Positions 1-9,037 of a DNA stretch of 42,718 nucleotides are shown piece after piece (position 1 is the first letter of the stretch; every line of letters starts with the position of its first letter). This DNA comes from Acidobacteriota bacterium (lineage in GTDB: Bacteria; Acidobacteriota; Terriglobia; Acidiferrales; UBA7541). Both the position numbers and the translations under genes were made by a program. Under the pieces are notes generated by a model. The model was given only the letters and a program-made list of their open reading frames with translations. It was not told the DNA's origin and ran no database searches. Where the stretch lies: assembly GCA_027307115.1 (NCBI GenBank), contig DAHUXN010000097.1:1-42718 (forward strand), in the 5' to 3' direction.

Positions 1-459
1 TGTCAGTTTGCGCGCTTCGCGGATGAAAGACGCGCCCACGACGGCATCGGGTCTCTCTTTTGTAAACGTCGAGAAAATCGGGCCCACGGCGATGTAGTCA
101 GCGGAAGTTTTTGCGGCCACGCGCACCTGCTCCAGAGTGTGCGTGGAGACGCCGACCCACCGGCCCGAGCCGCAAATGCGCCGTGCATCATCCGGAGGTA
201 AATCGTCCTGGCCCACATGCACGCCGCCCGCGCCGAGCATCGCGGCGATGTCAGGACGGTCATTCACAACAAAGCGGGCGTTGCGTGTTGCGAGCGCCTC
301 CGCCAAATTCGAACACGTTGCAAAGTATTCGCGCGAGGACGAATGCTTGGCCCGGTATTGAATCAGCTCGACACCCGCGGAAATCAATTCCCGCGCGCAC
401 TCCTGCGCCGGCATGTTTAACAAGCCTTCGTCCAACACCGCATAGAGAGGCGGAAACAA
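1..459 (-). CDS. thiE: Thiamine-phosphate synthase ThiE, 3' end outside window
   Basis: ThiE condenses the HMP pyrimidine pyrophosphate with the thiazole phosphate to give thiamine monophosphate in the cytosol. The minus strand reads about 153 residues with the family landmarks in order: ELIQYRAK near the N-terminus, NDRPDIAAMLGAGG followed by VHVGQDDLPPDDAR, then VGVSTHTLEQ and the ADYIAVGPIFSTFTK phosphate-binding stretch. The remaining C-terminal quarter lies beyond base 1. I place the start at a TTG at 457-459 because it gives MFPPLYAVLDE, and a Shine-Dalgarno-like AGGA lies 9 bases upstream, overlapping the accC stop. An ATT codon directly before it is the alternative. It follows accC closely and is probably the last visible gene of the same transcript. 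The family call is secure; the start is inferred. Confidence 0.88.
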   Translation of the reverse strand, partial: MFPPLYAVLDEGLLNMPAQECARELISAGVELIQYRAKHSSSREYFATCSNLAEALATRNARFVVNDRPDIAAMLGAGGVHVGQDDLPPDDARRICGSGRWVGVSTHTLEQVRVAAKTSADYIAVGPIFSTFTKERPDAVVGASFIREARKLT

Positions 460-470
460 AATCGCTTGTC

Positions 471-1823
471 CTATCTGGCCGCGACGGCTTCGTAACGGTC
501 GAGAAAATGGGTGTCGAGCTTGCCGGCAATAAAATCGGGATCCTCAAGAATCTTCTTGTGCAAGGGAATAGAGGTCTTGATGCCTTCAATGACGAATTGA
601 TCGAGAGCGCGAGACATGCGTGCGATGGCTTCCGCGCGATTGTCACCGAAAGCGATGATCTTGGCGACGAGCGAATCGTAATAGGGAGGAACGACAGCTT
701 CCGAATACAGCGCCGTGTCGACGCGAATCCCCGGACCGCCCGGAACGCGAAATGCAGTGATGCGACCGGCGGAAGGCGCGAATGTGTCCGGATCTTCGGC
801 GTTGATGCGGCATTCGATTGCGTGGCCGTGAAAGCACGGCTTGCCAACAACGGCATCGAGTTTTTCGCCCGCCGCGAGACGAATTTGGGCTTTCACCAGA
901 TCCACGCCGGAAATCATCTCCGTCACGGGATGCTCCACCTGGATGCGCGCGTTCACTTCGATAAAATAAAGCTTGCCTGATGCTTCATCACGGAGGAACT
1001 CGACCGTACCGGCGCTGGAATAGCCAATCTTCGCGAGTGCCTTGGCGACGCGCGCGCCCATTTCATCACGCGTCTTCGCGTCGAGGGCGGGCGAGGGCGA
1101 TTCTTCAATGATTTTCTGGTGGCGACGCTGAATCGAGCACTCGCGTTCGCGCAAGTGGGTTACTTTGCCGTGAGTGTCGCCGATTACCTGAAACTCGATG
1201 TGCCGAGGACGCTCAATCAATTTTTCGAGGTACACATTTGCGCTGCCAAATGCCTGCTGCGACTCGTTGCGGGCCGTCTGAAATGCGGAGATCAGTTCCT
1301 CTTTCTTGTGAACCACGCGCATACCACGGCCGCCGCCACCCTCGGCGGCTTTGATGAGCACGGGATAGCCGATGTCGCCCGCGAGTTTCAGCGCGGTGTC
1401 TTCATCGGGAACGACGCCCGGGCTGCCGGGAATGATGGGCAGGCCCGCAGCGGACATTTCGCGGCGCGCGCGGTCCTTTTCGCCCATCATGCGAATCACT
1501 TCAGGAGAGGGTCCGATAAACGTGATGTGCGAAGCCTCGCAGACTTCGGCGAAATTGGCATTCTCCGAGAGGAAACCGTAGCCGGGATGGATGGCGTCGA
1601 CGTTCGTGATTTCCGCGGCGCTGATAACGTGTGGAATGTTGAGGTAGCTCTCCGAGGAGCGGGCCGGGCCGATGCACACCGCTTCATCGGCAAAACGCAC
1701 GTGCAGCGAATTGCGATCAGCCTCTGAATACACGGCGACTGTCGGAATTCCCAGTTCCTGGCACGCGCACAAAACGCGCAGTGCGATTTCGCCGCGATTC
1801 GCAATCAAGATTTTACGAAACAT
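471..1823 (-). CDS. accC: Biotin carboxylase subunit of acetyl-CoA carboxylase
   Basis: AccC uses ATP and bicarbonate to carboxylate the biotin on AccB, the first half-reaction of malonyl-CoA and hence fatty-acid synthesis. The 450-residue length matches the family. The protein opens with the classic [16 protein letters not shown], carries the ATP-grasp glycine loop GGGGRGMR, the [14 protein letters not shown] segment, and the metal/active-site stretch [15 protein letters not shown]. Most homologues have Thr in place of the Ala in [10 protein letters not shown], a small difference. It starts with ATG at 1823, 29 bases after accB, and ends with TAG at 471-473. Pairing with accB directly upstream is the usual bacterial accBC arrangement and implies co-expression at equal dose. 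Confidence 0.96.
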   Translation of the reverse strand: MFRKILIANRGEIALRVLCACQELGIPTVAVYSEADRNSLHVRFADEAVCIGPARSSESYLNIPHVISAAEITNVDAIHPGYGFLSENANFAEVCEASHITFIGPSPEVIRMMGEKDRARREMSAAGLPIIPGSPGVVPDEDTALKLAGDIGYPVLIKAAEGGGGRGMRVVHKKEELISAFQTARNESQQAFGSANVYLEKLIERPRHIEFQVIGDTHGKVTHLRERECSIQRRHQKIIEESPSPALDAKTRDEMGARVAKALAKIGYSSAGTVEFLRDEASGKLYFIEVNARIQVEHPVTEMISGVDLVKAQIRLAAGEKLDAVVGKPCFHGHAIECRINAEDPDTFAPSAGRITAFRVPGGPGIRVDTALYSEAVVPPYYDSLVAKIIAFGDNRAEAIARMSRALDQFVIEGIKTSIPLHKKILEDPDFIAGKLDTHFLDRYEAVAAR

Positions 1824-1852
1824 TTTCTCTTGAGGACAGGCGCCGCGCCGGG

Positions 1853-2389
1853 CTACTGTTTCCGGCTGGGATGAATCGCGAAGAGCGGCTCGCCGTATTC
1901 CACCGGCTGGCCATTCTCGACGAACACGCGCATCACTTCGCCCGCCACATCCGCCTCGATTTCGTTCATCAGCTTCATGGCTTCGATGATGCAGAGAACG
2001 CGTCCGGCGTCCACATGATCGCCCGGACGAACAAAGGGGTCGGCCCCGGGAGTCGGCGAGGAATAGAAAGTACCCACGATGGGCGACTTGATGACATGAA
2101 GATTCTCGTCAATAGGCTCGGGCGTCGAACCCGACTGTTCCGGCGTGGCTGAGGAAACGGTCGCCGGATGGGCCACGACTATTTCAGGCACGGAGTGCGC
2201 CGCGCGAAACGGAGCGCCGGCGGCGTGCGATTGGGCCTTACGAAGGCGGATGTGGACGTTGCCATTTTCATACTCGAATTCGTCCAGACTATGCTGTTCC
2301 ATGAATTCGAGAATTTTGGAGACCTCGCGCAAGTCCGGCGCTGAATCACGCGAATGGTTTGCGCCGGCCTTTTTTGCTTTTCGCTTCAT
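1853..2389 (-). CDS. accB: Biotin carboxyl carrier protein of acetyl-CoA carboxylase
   Basis: BCCP carries the biotin that shuttles CO2 between AccC and the carboxyltransferase. The 178 residues show a basic N-terminus, a helical region ([25 protein letters not shown] read in two parts), an Ala/Pro-rich flexible linker at about 55-100, and a C-terminal biotinyl domain. The biotinylation site is in [12 protein letters not shown] with the target lysine at about residue 139. The protruding-thumb element [18 protein letters not shown] is also present, which is typical of acetyl-CoA carboxylase BCCPs. The ATG overlaps the stop codon of the upstream peptidase as ATGA (2386-2389), so translation of the two is probably coupled. 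Confidence 0.96.
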   Translation of the reverse strand: MKRKAKKAGANHSRDSAPDLREVSKILEFMEQHSLDEFEYENGNVHIRLRKAQSHAAGAPFRAAHSVPEIVVAHPATVSSATPEQSGSTPEPIDENLHVIKSPIVGTFYSSPTPGADPFVRPGDHVDAGRVLCIIEAMKLMNEIEADVAGEVMRVFVENGQPVEYGEPLFAIHPSRKQ

Positions 2390-3438
2390 CCGATTTCAAT
2401 CAGCTCCCGATTGGCGTGGGTCAAGAATTCCGCGCCCGTGCTCGTCACCAAGGCGTCATCTTCGATGCGGATGCCGCCGGTGCCTTCGATGTATACCCCG
2501 GGTTCGAGCGTTACCACAGTGCCGGCGCGCAGGACTGATTGCTCACCCCGGCCTAACCGGGGGCTCTCATGCACCTCGAGGCCCAGACCGTGCCCGGTGC
2601 TATGTATGAACCTTTGCTCCAAGCCAGCTTGCTTCAGGACGCCACGTGCTGCAGCGTCAACCTGTTCCGCTGTGACGCCTGGGCGCAACGCCTGCCGGGC
2701 CGCTTGCTGCGCCTCGAGTACCGCTGCATACCAGCGGCGCTTCTCTGAAGACGCGCGCCCCACGCAGACCGTGCGCGTCAAATCGCTGGAATAGCCGCGC
2801 AGTATAGCACCTAGGTCAAACACGACCAACTCGTTTTTCTTCACCAGTTTCCGGCTTGCCCGGGCATGCGGCCACGCCCCGCGTTCGCCTGATGCGATGA
2901 TGGTATCGAAGGCGGGCCCGTCCGCGCCTTTTCGCCGCATACGGAATTCGATTTCGGCGGCCAAATCAATCTCGCATACTCCGGGCTTCACCAGCGGGAG
3001 CGTCTCTTCCCACGATGCGCAGGCAATCCGCGCCGCTTCGCGCATGGTGGCTAATTCAGATTCGTCTTTGATCGCTCGCAGGCCTTCGACCTTGCCATCC
3101 CATGAAATCCACCGAATGCGCGCGCCCGTAGATTTGCCAAGCGCGGCCCTTTGCAAGACGGTCAGGTGTGCCGCTTCAAATCCGACTCTACTGCCTTGGC
3201 GCTGCTCAACCTGTTCGCCTACTGCTTTTAGTAACGAGCCGCGGACAATTTTAACTTGGGCGGCGGTGACTTCCTGCTTGGCCTGGACGGTATAGCGCGG
3301 GTCCGTGAAGAGAATCGCGCTGTTCTGCGCGACCAAAACAATGCCGGAGCTTCCCGAAAATCCTGTTAAGTAGAAAATATTCGGGAGGTGAGTGGCGATG
3401 AACGCATCCAGACGATCGGCACGCATCGCCTGCCGCAA
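2386..3438 (-). CDS. M24-family Xaa-Pro-type aminopeptidase
   Basis: Predicted cytosolic metallopeptidase that removes N-terminal residues preceding proline. The N-terminal domain (THLPNIFYLTGFSGSSG) is the creatinase-like fold. The catalytic pita-bread domain shows the dinuclear metal ligands: two Asp in VVFDLGAILRGYSSDLTRTV, His in HSTGHGLGLEVHE, and Glu in TLEPGVYIEG and IRIEDDALV. It lies 83 bases after pilQ and overlaps accB by four bases. The start is unclear. The listed one is TTG at 3438; an ATG four codons later has only a poor ribosome site. The frame is open further upstream and encodes a typical lead-in (KPSRLSLLRQAM), and a GGAGGGG motif precedes an ATC codon at 3499-3501. See findings. 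Confidence 0.9.
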   Translation of the reverse strand: MRQAMRADRLDAFIATHLPNIFYLTGFSGSSGIVLVAQNSAILFTDPRYTVQAKQEVTAAQVKIVRGSLLKAVGEQVEQRQGSRVGFEAAHLTVLQRAALGKSTGARIRWISWDGKVEGLRAIKDESELATMREAARIACASWEETLPLVKPGVCEIDLAAEIEFRMRRKGADGPAFDTIIASGERGAWPHARASRKLVKKNELVVFDLGAILRGYSSDLTRTVCVGRASSEKRRWYAAVLEAQQAARQALRPGVTAEQVDAAARGVLKQAGLEQRFIHSTGHGLGLEVHESPRLGRGEQSVLRAGTVVTLEPGVYIEGTGGIRIEDDALVTSTGAEFLTHANRELIEIG

Positions 3439-3477
3439 AAGCGAAAGGCGGGACGGCTTTATTGCACGCCCCGCCTT
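3437..3477 (-). terminator. Hairpin between pilQ and the peptidase gene
   Basis: On the minus strand the arms AAGGCGGG (3470-3477) and CCCGCCTT (3445-3452) form an 8-bp GC-rich stem that can extend inward with two mismatches. A broken T-rich tail follows (TCGCTTTTG). This resembles an intrinsic terminator or attenuator after the pilus operon. However, the same bases would be coding if the peptidase starts further upstream, so the role is uncertain. Confidence 0.4.
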
Positions 3478-3521
3478 CTCAGATACCTTGGCTGCTGCGA
3501 TTTTCCCCTCCGCTTCCCGGA

Positions 3522-6071
3522 TTACATGGGAAGAATACGGGGAGTGATGAAGAAGAGCAACTCCTGAGAGTTTGTGCTGGTTGTTGTGTGCCGGAAAAGT
3601 TGTCCGACGATTGGGATGCTGCCGACGAACGGAACTTCATTAACCGTCGTTTGCTGGTTCGACACGATAATGCCGCCGATCCGGATCGTTTGCCCGTCGT
3701 CCACCAGCACCTTGGTGTCTTCCGACTGCGTGTCGAGTGCCGGAATCCCCTGAATTCTCGGGATCGCCGGGTCAATTTGCGTGTTTTCAACGTGGATGGT
3801 CATGAAGATCGTGCCTTCCTTGGTGATTTGCGGAGTCACTTGAAGCTCCAGGACGGCGTCCACGAACTGCACGGAAATTGTGTTGTTGATGACGGTCTGA
3901 ATCGGAATCTTGGTTCCCTGTTTAATCGTGACCTGCTCGTTATTCTGAGTGATCTCGGTGGGCTTTGAAAGCAGCTTGCCAACGCCCTTCGATTCCGCTG
4001 CTGAGATGATGTAATCCAGAGCAAAATTCGCCGAGGAGAAGGCATACGACACGCCGCTGGTCGGCACAGCTGTGGCTAGGTTCGTCACCAGCGGCATCGA
4101 CACGCCAGTCGAGCTGGTGCCGCCCGCCGGAGGAGTGGTTCCGCTGATGACCGGAGGAACGGGCAGCGGAGGAACAAAGCGGGTGATTGGGCTGGTGCCA
4201 ACGGCGCCCACACCACCGAACAGGTTGCGGCCGCCGGTGGCCGAGCCGCTGAAGGCAAACTGCGAGCCAAGTTCGCGTGCAAAGGTGCGATTGGCGGCAA
4301 CGACCCTCGCTTCGATTTCGACTTGCTGTGAACGCTTGTCGAGTTCCCGGATCAAGTTGTCGATGACGGGGATGACCGTCGGAATGTCGCTAATGATCAG
4401 CGTGTTTGTTCTAGGATCGGCCAGCACGTCGCCGCGCGGAGAAAGGAACTTCTTGACGGTGTCGGAAATCTCCGAAGCCTTGGCGTAACTGAGCACGCGA
4501 GTGGTGGTAACCAGATCTGCGGCCTCGACTTGGGACTTGGCCAGATCCTTGGCCTCGTCTGCTTCCCTCTTCACCGTCGCTTTCGTGGCGATGCGGAGCA
4601 CATTGCCATCCAGTTCCTTATCGAGATCATTGTTCTTCAACACGATGTCGAGTGCTTGGTCCCACGGCACATTATCGAGAACCAGTGTCAGAGTCCCTTT
4701 GACGCCTGGATCAACGACCACGTTCAAGCCACTGATCTCATGAATTAAGCGGAAAAAATCCTGCAAATCGACGTTCTTCAAATTTACCGAAATCGGCGCG
4801 CCGGTATATTTAGTGCCGCCCGGGACTTGAGAGTCCTGCGAAATAACCGAAGCGGGGTTCACTGGGGCAGAAACGCCTGCAGTTGTTGACGTCTGGGCTG
4901 GAGCGGCCTGCGCTGGAGATGAATCTGGAGCTGCGCTCTGCTGCGCGGGCACTGGGGCTGGCGCGGCTGCCACCGGTGGCGCTACGGCGGGCTTTGCCGG
5001 AGGTGTCGTTGATGACTGGGGCGCATTCGATTGCTGCGGCGTCTGCGTAACAGGGACGTCAGAACCAGCAGGTTTTGCCGCATCCTGAGATGACGAAGCG
5101 CTCATCGGTGCAGTTGTCTTCGGAAACGATTGCGCGGTGCTCTGCGCTTGCGTTTGCGTCTCATCAGAGGGCTGGGCGGGCTGGGCAGAACTTGAACCCG
5201 TGTCAGCAGCGTCCGTAAGAGCGGGCGCCGATTGCGGCGATTCCGCCGAGGGAGCAGAATTCGAGGCCGACGCGGCGGCGAACTCCACCGCAATTCCGCC
5301 GTCCACATGCTTTACCTGGTAAGGCGAAACTGCTGACAGATCGATAACCACGCGCGCGACTTGAGGAGAGAATTGACCGGCGCGAACCTCCCGAATTGGC
5401 GCTAGGTTGCTGGAGATTTTCTTCGCCGCCGACATGTGCGCGCTGTTGAAGTCAAGCACCAGACGATCGGGCTTGCTGAGCCGCAGCTCGCTATAGTTGA
5501 AAGAGCCCGTGCCAAGCACAAGCACTTCCGGCACATCGCCGTCCTTAGTGATCGAAATTTGGCGAATTGCGGCGAAAGCGCCGGAACTGCTGACGGGCGC
5601 GGAAACGTGCAATGCTGTATCCACGATGCGTGGCTGATTTGAAGCTCGAGTCTGCGCGGAGAAAACACCTTTTTTCGAGACCACGATTTCCAGTTCATCG
5701 CGTCCCAGACGGCTGACCTTTGGTGTGGCCCCGTCGCCGACCAGAATTTCGAGCCGCGAAATTGTCTTGGATCCCGACTCATATTGTTCCAGGCGGTAGC
5801 TGCGAACGATATCTGTCCGGAGAATCTGCGCGGCGTCCGTGGCCGCCGCCGTTACACCAGTAAGGTCGACGTAATAGAGGTTGGTGCTCGGATGATGGAC
5901 TTCGTAGTCGAATGGGCCACTGGCTTTCGCCTCGAGGCGTACTACTCCCTGCCCAACCGCAGAGGTGACCTTGACCGACGCTCCGGAATCCGCGCGGAGC
6001 GCTCCAGTCGGGATTAGCAGGCTCGCTGCCGTGAGGCAGGCAAGCCCTAACGGCCGCCAAATCTTGCTCAT
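3522..6071 (-). CDS. pilQ: Type IV pilus secretin PilQ
   Basis: PilQ forms the outer-membrane ring through which the type IV pilus passes. The 849 residues comprise a signal peptide (1-27, cleaved after ALRA), two AMIN peptidoglycan-binding domains (about 30-120 and 170-265), a long Pro/Ala/Gln/Ser-rich linker (about 270-400), an STN-like domain (about 425-485, NLKNVDLQDFFRLI), a secretin N domain (about 525-600, VLSYAKASEISDTVKKFL) and the secretin core (about 680-849). The core ends in the hallmark VPFVGSIPIVGQLF and QELLFFITPRIL. An AGGAGA ribosome site lies 6 bases before the ATG, and the start overlaps the pilP stop as ATGA. It is the last gene of pilMNOPQ. The long low-complexity linker is typical of acidobacterial and myxobacterial PilQ. 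Confidence 0.95.
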   Translation of the reverse strand: MSKIWRPLGLACLTAASLLIPTGALRADSGASVKVTSAVGQGVVRLEAKASGPFDYEVHHPSTNLYYVDLTGVTAAATDAAQILRTDIVRSYRLEQYESGSKTISRLEILVGDGATPKVSRLGRDELEIVVSKKGVFSAQTRASNQPRIVDTALHVSAPVSSSGAFAAIRQISITKDGDVPEVLVLGTGSFNYSELRLSKPDRLVLDFNSAHMSAAKKISSNLAPIREVRAGQFSPQVARVVIDLSAVSPYQVKHVDGGIAVEFAAASASNSAPSAESPQSAPALTDAADTGSSSAQPAQPSDETQTQAQSTAQSFPKTTAPMSASSSQDAAKPAGSDVPVTQTPQQSNAPQSSTTPPAKPAVAPPVAAAPAPVPAQQSAAPDSSPAQAAPAQTSTTAGVSAPVNPASVISQDSQVPGGTKYTGAPISVNLKNVDLQDFFRLIHEISGLNVVVDPGVKGTLTLVLDNVPWDQALDIVLKNNDLDKELDGNVLRIATKATVKREADEAKDLAKSQVEAADLVTTTRVLSYAKASEISDTVKKFLSPRGDVLADPRTNTLIISDIPTVIPVIDNLIRELDKRSQQVEIEARVVAANRTFARELGSQFAFSGSATGGRNLFGGVGAVGTSPITRFVPPLPVPPVISGTTPPAGGTSSTGVSMPLVTNLATAVPTSGVSYAFSSANFALDYIISAAESKGVGKLLSKPTEITQNNEQVTIKQGTKIPIQTVINNTISVQFVDAVLELQVTPQITKEGTIFMTIHVENTQIDPAIPRIQGIPALDTQSEDTKVLVDDGQTIRIGGIIVSNQQTTVNEVPFVGSIPIVGQLFRHTTTSTNSQELLFFITPRILPM

Positions 6072-6553
6072 TGCTCGTCTCCTGCTATCGGGTAGAGTCG
6101 TTTGGTCACTTCACGCTGCACGGTCCTGCCAAACGCGTCTTTGCTTTCCTGTTGAAACGTTATTTGATCCAGGGCAATCTTCTCCACGACTCCGTCATAC
6201 AAGTGATCACCATCGTGAAGGAAATAAACACGGTCCTGTGGATTCGAAACTACTGCCACCATGCCCTCAGGCGTCTTAACCATGCCTTGCAACTGCAATG
6301 TGGAGACCTGCAAGCCAGCGATTCCCGGAGGTAAATTTAGACGGCCCCCGGTTTCGCCAGTCTGGATCAGCGGAGCAAAAGGATCACGCTCACGGCTGAC
6401 CGCAGGCTTCGCAGGGGGCGTTTTTGTGGGTGGTTTCTGACTCTGACTCTGGCCTTGGCCAGCCCAGGAAAAAGACACACACCATGCCAGTAATGTCAAA
6501 AGGGCAACCGCTCTGGCGAATGTTTTCAAGCGCTCCATATTTCTCCGCCCCAT
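6068..6553 (-). CDS. pilP: Type IV pilus assembly protein PilP
   Basis: PilP is the small periplasmic protein that links the PilN/PilO inner-membrane complex to PilQ. It has an N-terminal hydrophobic export segment (ALLTLLAWCVSFSWAG), a Gln/Lys/Pro-rich spacer, RERDPFAPLIQTG (the typical 'RDPF' entry to the folded domain), and a beta-rich domain containing LQLQGMVKTPEGMVAVV and YFLHDGDHLYDG. The Cys in LAWC could be a lipoprotein site but the Trp before it is unfavourable. Two in-frame ATGs exist; the second (6538) has GGAG four bases upstream and may be the true start, giving 156 residues. It ends with an ATGA overlap to pilQ. Confidence 0.9.
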   Translation of the reverse strand: MGRRNMERLKTFARAVALLTLLAWCVSFSWAGQGQSQSQKPPTKTPPAKPAVSRERDPFAPLIQTGETGGRLNLPPGIAGLQVSTLQLQGMVKTPEGMVAVVSNPQDRVYFLHDGDHLYDGVVEKIALDQITFQQESKDAFGRTVQREVTKRLYPIAGDEQ

Positions 6554-6557
6554 CCCG

Positions 6558-7199
6558 TTACGGCTTTCCGCCGGGACCCGCGGGCTTGGCGTTCGCCGCG
6601 ACTTCGTCCGCCGGCTTCGAGAAAAACGTTACTATCGTGAACTCACCGGTTACTGTCGATCCTGGAAGCATCCGAAATTGGCTTGAGTTCGCGCCGGGCT
6701 TTATCTCATTCAGCTTCACGTCGCCCACATTGATGATCCGAGACAGGCGGGACAGTCGCGCGAAAAAGTCCAGCACCGAGTAATACGGGCCATCGGCGGT
6801 AATCTTGAACGGCATCTCGTAGTGGTATTCCTTCGCGACGACTGGCTGCGTTTCGAGCTTGCGAATGATTACGCCCGCGCCGGACGCTGCTCCCTGTAGC
6901 ATCGTCATGAATTGGTCGACTTCCTTATTTTCCGGGACAATTGTCTGCAGCGTGGCAAGCTGCTTTTGCAACGCTTCCATCTCGCCCTGAAGCTCCACGC
7001 GCCGCTGCTGGTATACCCGTAAAGTTTGAACTTCAGCTTCGAGTGGCTTCAACTGCGCATTGGCGGCGTCAACGGCCACGCGTTCCCTTTGTACTGGCGA
7101 TCCGGGAACGTAGAGTCCTCCGAGGACCAAGACAACGGCTAGGAATAGAAACGCCAGTGCCTGAACGGGCCACGACATTTCACGGAACGAGGTTGCCAT
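6558..7199 (-). CDS. pilO: Type IV pilus assembly protein PilO
   Basis: PilO pairs with PilN in the inner-membrane alignment complex of the type IV pilus. The 213 residues show a short cytoplasmic N-terminus, one transmembrane helix (about 12-31), a coiled coil (about 40-85, ending KQLATLQTIVPENKEVDQF) and a periplasmic ferredoxin-like domain (ITADGPYYSVLDFFARLSRL, then the GEFTIVTFF strand). The sequence ends in a Pro/Gly/Ala tail. A strong GGAGGAG ribosome site precedes the ATG and overlaps the pilN stop region. Gene order and topology make the call firm even though sequence conservation in this family is low. Confidence 0.93.
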   Translation of the reverse strand: MATSFREMSWPVQALAFLFLAVVLVLGGLYVPGSPVQRERVAVDAANAQLKPLEAEVQTLRVYQQRRVELQGEMEALQKQLATLQTIVPENKEVDQFMTMLQGAASGAGVIIRKLETQPVVAKEYHYEMPFKITADGPYYSVLDFFARLSRLSRIINVGDVKLNEIKPGANSSQFRMLPGSTVTGEFTIVTFFSKPADEVAANAKPAGPGGKP

Positions 7200-7208
7200 T
7201 TCTCCTCC

Positions 7209-7826
7209 CTAGCTCTTTCCCGGCCGGGCCGGCGCGGTGGGCGTCATTCCACCCGCTGGTTTGGGCTGGCCGACTTGTGCCGACATCGTGAATCCATACG
7301 TCTGCGCGCCCTTTACGATATCGTTCTCGATGGCAGACTGAATTTCGATCTTGTCGAAATATCCCGAACGTTTCATCTGCGTGATGAAGTTCGCGATCGC
7401 GTTGATCGACGCGGCTTCCCCAGTTATGTTCAGCGTGTCGCCCTTGCGTTCGAGCGATGTAAGCCACAAGGAATCAGATCGCCCTACGGTATTTGCGACC
7501 ATCTGCAACAGCTGTTGTCCGCCGGAACGGTTGGCCTGCAGAGTCTCGATCACGTTGATGCGCTGCTGCAGAATTGCCTTCTGCTGCTCGAACTGCTGCA
7601 CCTCTGCCTTGGTTTGCTGCAGCCGCGTACGCTCCGCTTGCAGGCTGGCAATGTGCGTATTAATGGCCGCGAGTTCGTTGGACTTCTGGTTGTACATGAC
7701 GAAAAGCACGACAAGGGCCAAGACCACCGCCGACGCGAGTAACACCAAGCGCAAAGACGATTCAAGAGGAATCGACGGTCCGGTTGTTTTCGGCCGTTCT
7801 TGGCCGAGGAGGTTGATCCGAATCAT
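7209..7826 (-). CDS. pilN: Type IV pilus assembly protein PilN
   Basis: PilN spans the inner membrane and its cytosolic N-terminal peptide binds PilM. That peptide is present as MIRINLLGQERP, the conserved PilM-binding motif. One transmembrane helix follows (about 27-47), then a coiled coil (about 50-95) rich in Gln and Ala, and a periplasmic domain (LWLTSLERKGDTLNITGEA, NFITQMKRSGYFDKIEIQSA). The 205-residue length is usual. It overlaps pilM by four bases (ATGA at 7823-7826), and the nearest ribosome-site-like motif is too far away to explain initiation alone, so translational coupling is likely. Confidence 0.94.
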   Translation of the reverse strand: MIRINLLGQERPKTTGPSIPLESSLRLVLLASAVVLALVVLFVMYNQKSNELAAINTHIASLQAERTRLQQTKAEVQQFEQQKAILQQRINVIETLQANRSGGQQLLQMVANTVGRSDSLWLTSLERKGDTLNITGEAASINAIANFITQMKRSGYFDKIEIQSAIENDIVKGAQTYGFTMSAQVGQPKPAGGMTPTAPARPGKS

Positions 7827-8875
7827 GGGGTATCAAAGCTCCTTAGCGCCAGGCCAACCGCAATCGCGAGTCGCGGCGCCATTTCGCGAATTTTCTCTTC
7901 ATCGTGCCGGCCGGGATTCACAACAATCTTCCGGAACGGGTACAGTTCTTCCACCGGCATTCCAAACTCCTCGCGTAGCAAGTCGAGCAATCCGGGAACG
8001 CGCGCTGTCCCTCCAGCGACAACGATGCGGCGAATGTTCTCGCCGCTGGCCGTGGCGCGGAAGAAATCGAACGTCTTCTGAATTTCGAGTATCAGGATGT
8101 CGGAGACAGAGCGGAGAATCGACGAGCGCTGTTCGTCCGTAACGCCCGGGAGCGTTCCACCCATTTTCAAGCGCTCCGCATCTTCGTAATTAAGGTCGAG
8201 CTCTTTTTGCAGCGCATCCGTATATTGGTTGCCGCCCACCGAGACGTCGCGCGTGAACAATGGAGTCCAGCCGCGAATAATGTTGATGTTCATGACGCTG
8301 GCGCCGATATTAAGCAGAGCAACCACTTGCGCCGGGTCCGGGTCGTAATTGACCTCGAAGCAATTTTCCAGCGCGAATGCATCAATATCCACAATCACGG
8401 GAGTCTTACCGGCCTGAGCCAGTACGTTGGTGTGGTTCAGGATTTTGTCCTTCTTCACCGCGACCAACAGGACGTCCATCTGGCTATCCGTAGTTTCCAA
8501 AAGCTGGTGGCTGAGATTGACGTCCGCGATATCGAAGGGAATGTGCTGGCTGGCTTCCGCCTGGATCCTGTCGTAGAGCTCGTCTTCGCCCATCACGGGC
8601 ATGGGAACGCGCTTGACGATTACCGAATGCCCAGAAACCGACGTGGCCACATCTTTGATTTTGATCTTCTGGGAATCGAAAATTGAGCTGATGCGTTCGG
8701 CGACAGCCGGCGCATCCATGATGGCGCCGTCAACGACCGTATCTTGGGCCAGCGGCTCAATACCGAAGCTGACAAGCTCGTAGCCCTGTTTGGTCTTCTT
8801 AAGTTCGACCGCCTTAACGGAGCTCGACCCGATATCCAGACCGATTAGAGATTTCGATTTCCCCATCCCGAACAT
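7823..8875 (-). CDS. pilM: Type IV pilus assembly ATPase-like protein PilM
   Basis: PilM is an actin-like cytosolic protein that binds ATP and the N-terminus of PilN. It shows the phosphate-1 loop GLDIGSSSVKAVEL, SGHSVIVKRVPMPVM in domain 1B, the phosphate-2 segment ALLNIGASVMNINI, and the adenosine-binding VVAGGTARVPGLLDLL. The length of 350 residues matches the family. The ATG at 8875 is preceded by GAGGGG at a good distance. It is the first gene of pilMNOPQ; a sigma-70-like promoter is seen about 160 bases upstream (9038-9067). Confidence 0.95.
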   Translation of the reverse strand: MFGMGKSKSLIGLDIGSSSVKAVELKKTKQGYELVSFGIEPLAQDTVVDGAIMDAPAVAERISSIFDSQKIKIKDVATSVSGHSVIVKRVPMPVMGEDELYDRIQAEASQHIPFDIADVNLSHQLLETTDSQMDVLLVAVKKDKILNHTNVLAQAGKTPVIVDIDAFALENCFEVNYDPDPAQVVALLNIGASVMNINIIRGWTPLFTRDVSVGGNQYTDALQKELDLNYEDAERLKMGGTLPGVTDEQRSSILRSVSDILILEIQKTFDFFRATASGENIRRIVVAGGTARVPGLLDLLREEFGMPVEELYPFRKIVVNPGRHDEEKIREMAPRLAIAVGLALRSFDTP

Positions 8876-9020
8876 CGCGTCGCCCCTCGTTCGCTGATTG
8901 CGTCACGCACAAAATCGGCCGGCATGCCCGCGGCCACGAAAAGTCAGTTGGTCTTTGAAAGCTGTTCCGCCAGTTTTCGATCACCCGGTCGAAACTAGCG
9001 GTCCATTGAAAAAGCTGCGT

Positions 9021-9035
9021 TACAGTACTGCTGTA
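9021..9035. promoter_or_regulatory. Inverted repeat at the predicted pil operon start site
   Basis: TACAG (9021-9025) and CTGTA (9031-9035) flank a 5-base centre; inside is the perfect palindrome CAGTACTG (9023-9030). It lies immediately downstream of the predicted -10 box of pilM, where an operator would act by blocking transcription. Its role is inference from position only. Confidence 0.3.
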
Positions 9036-9037
9036 CC

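Noticed and set aside
111-980. Plus-strand frame of 289 codons at the window start
   Set aside because: Antisense to thiE and accC, both clearly recognisable.
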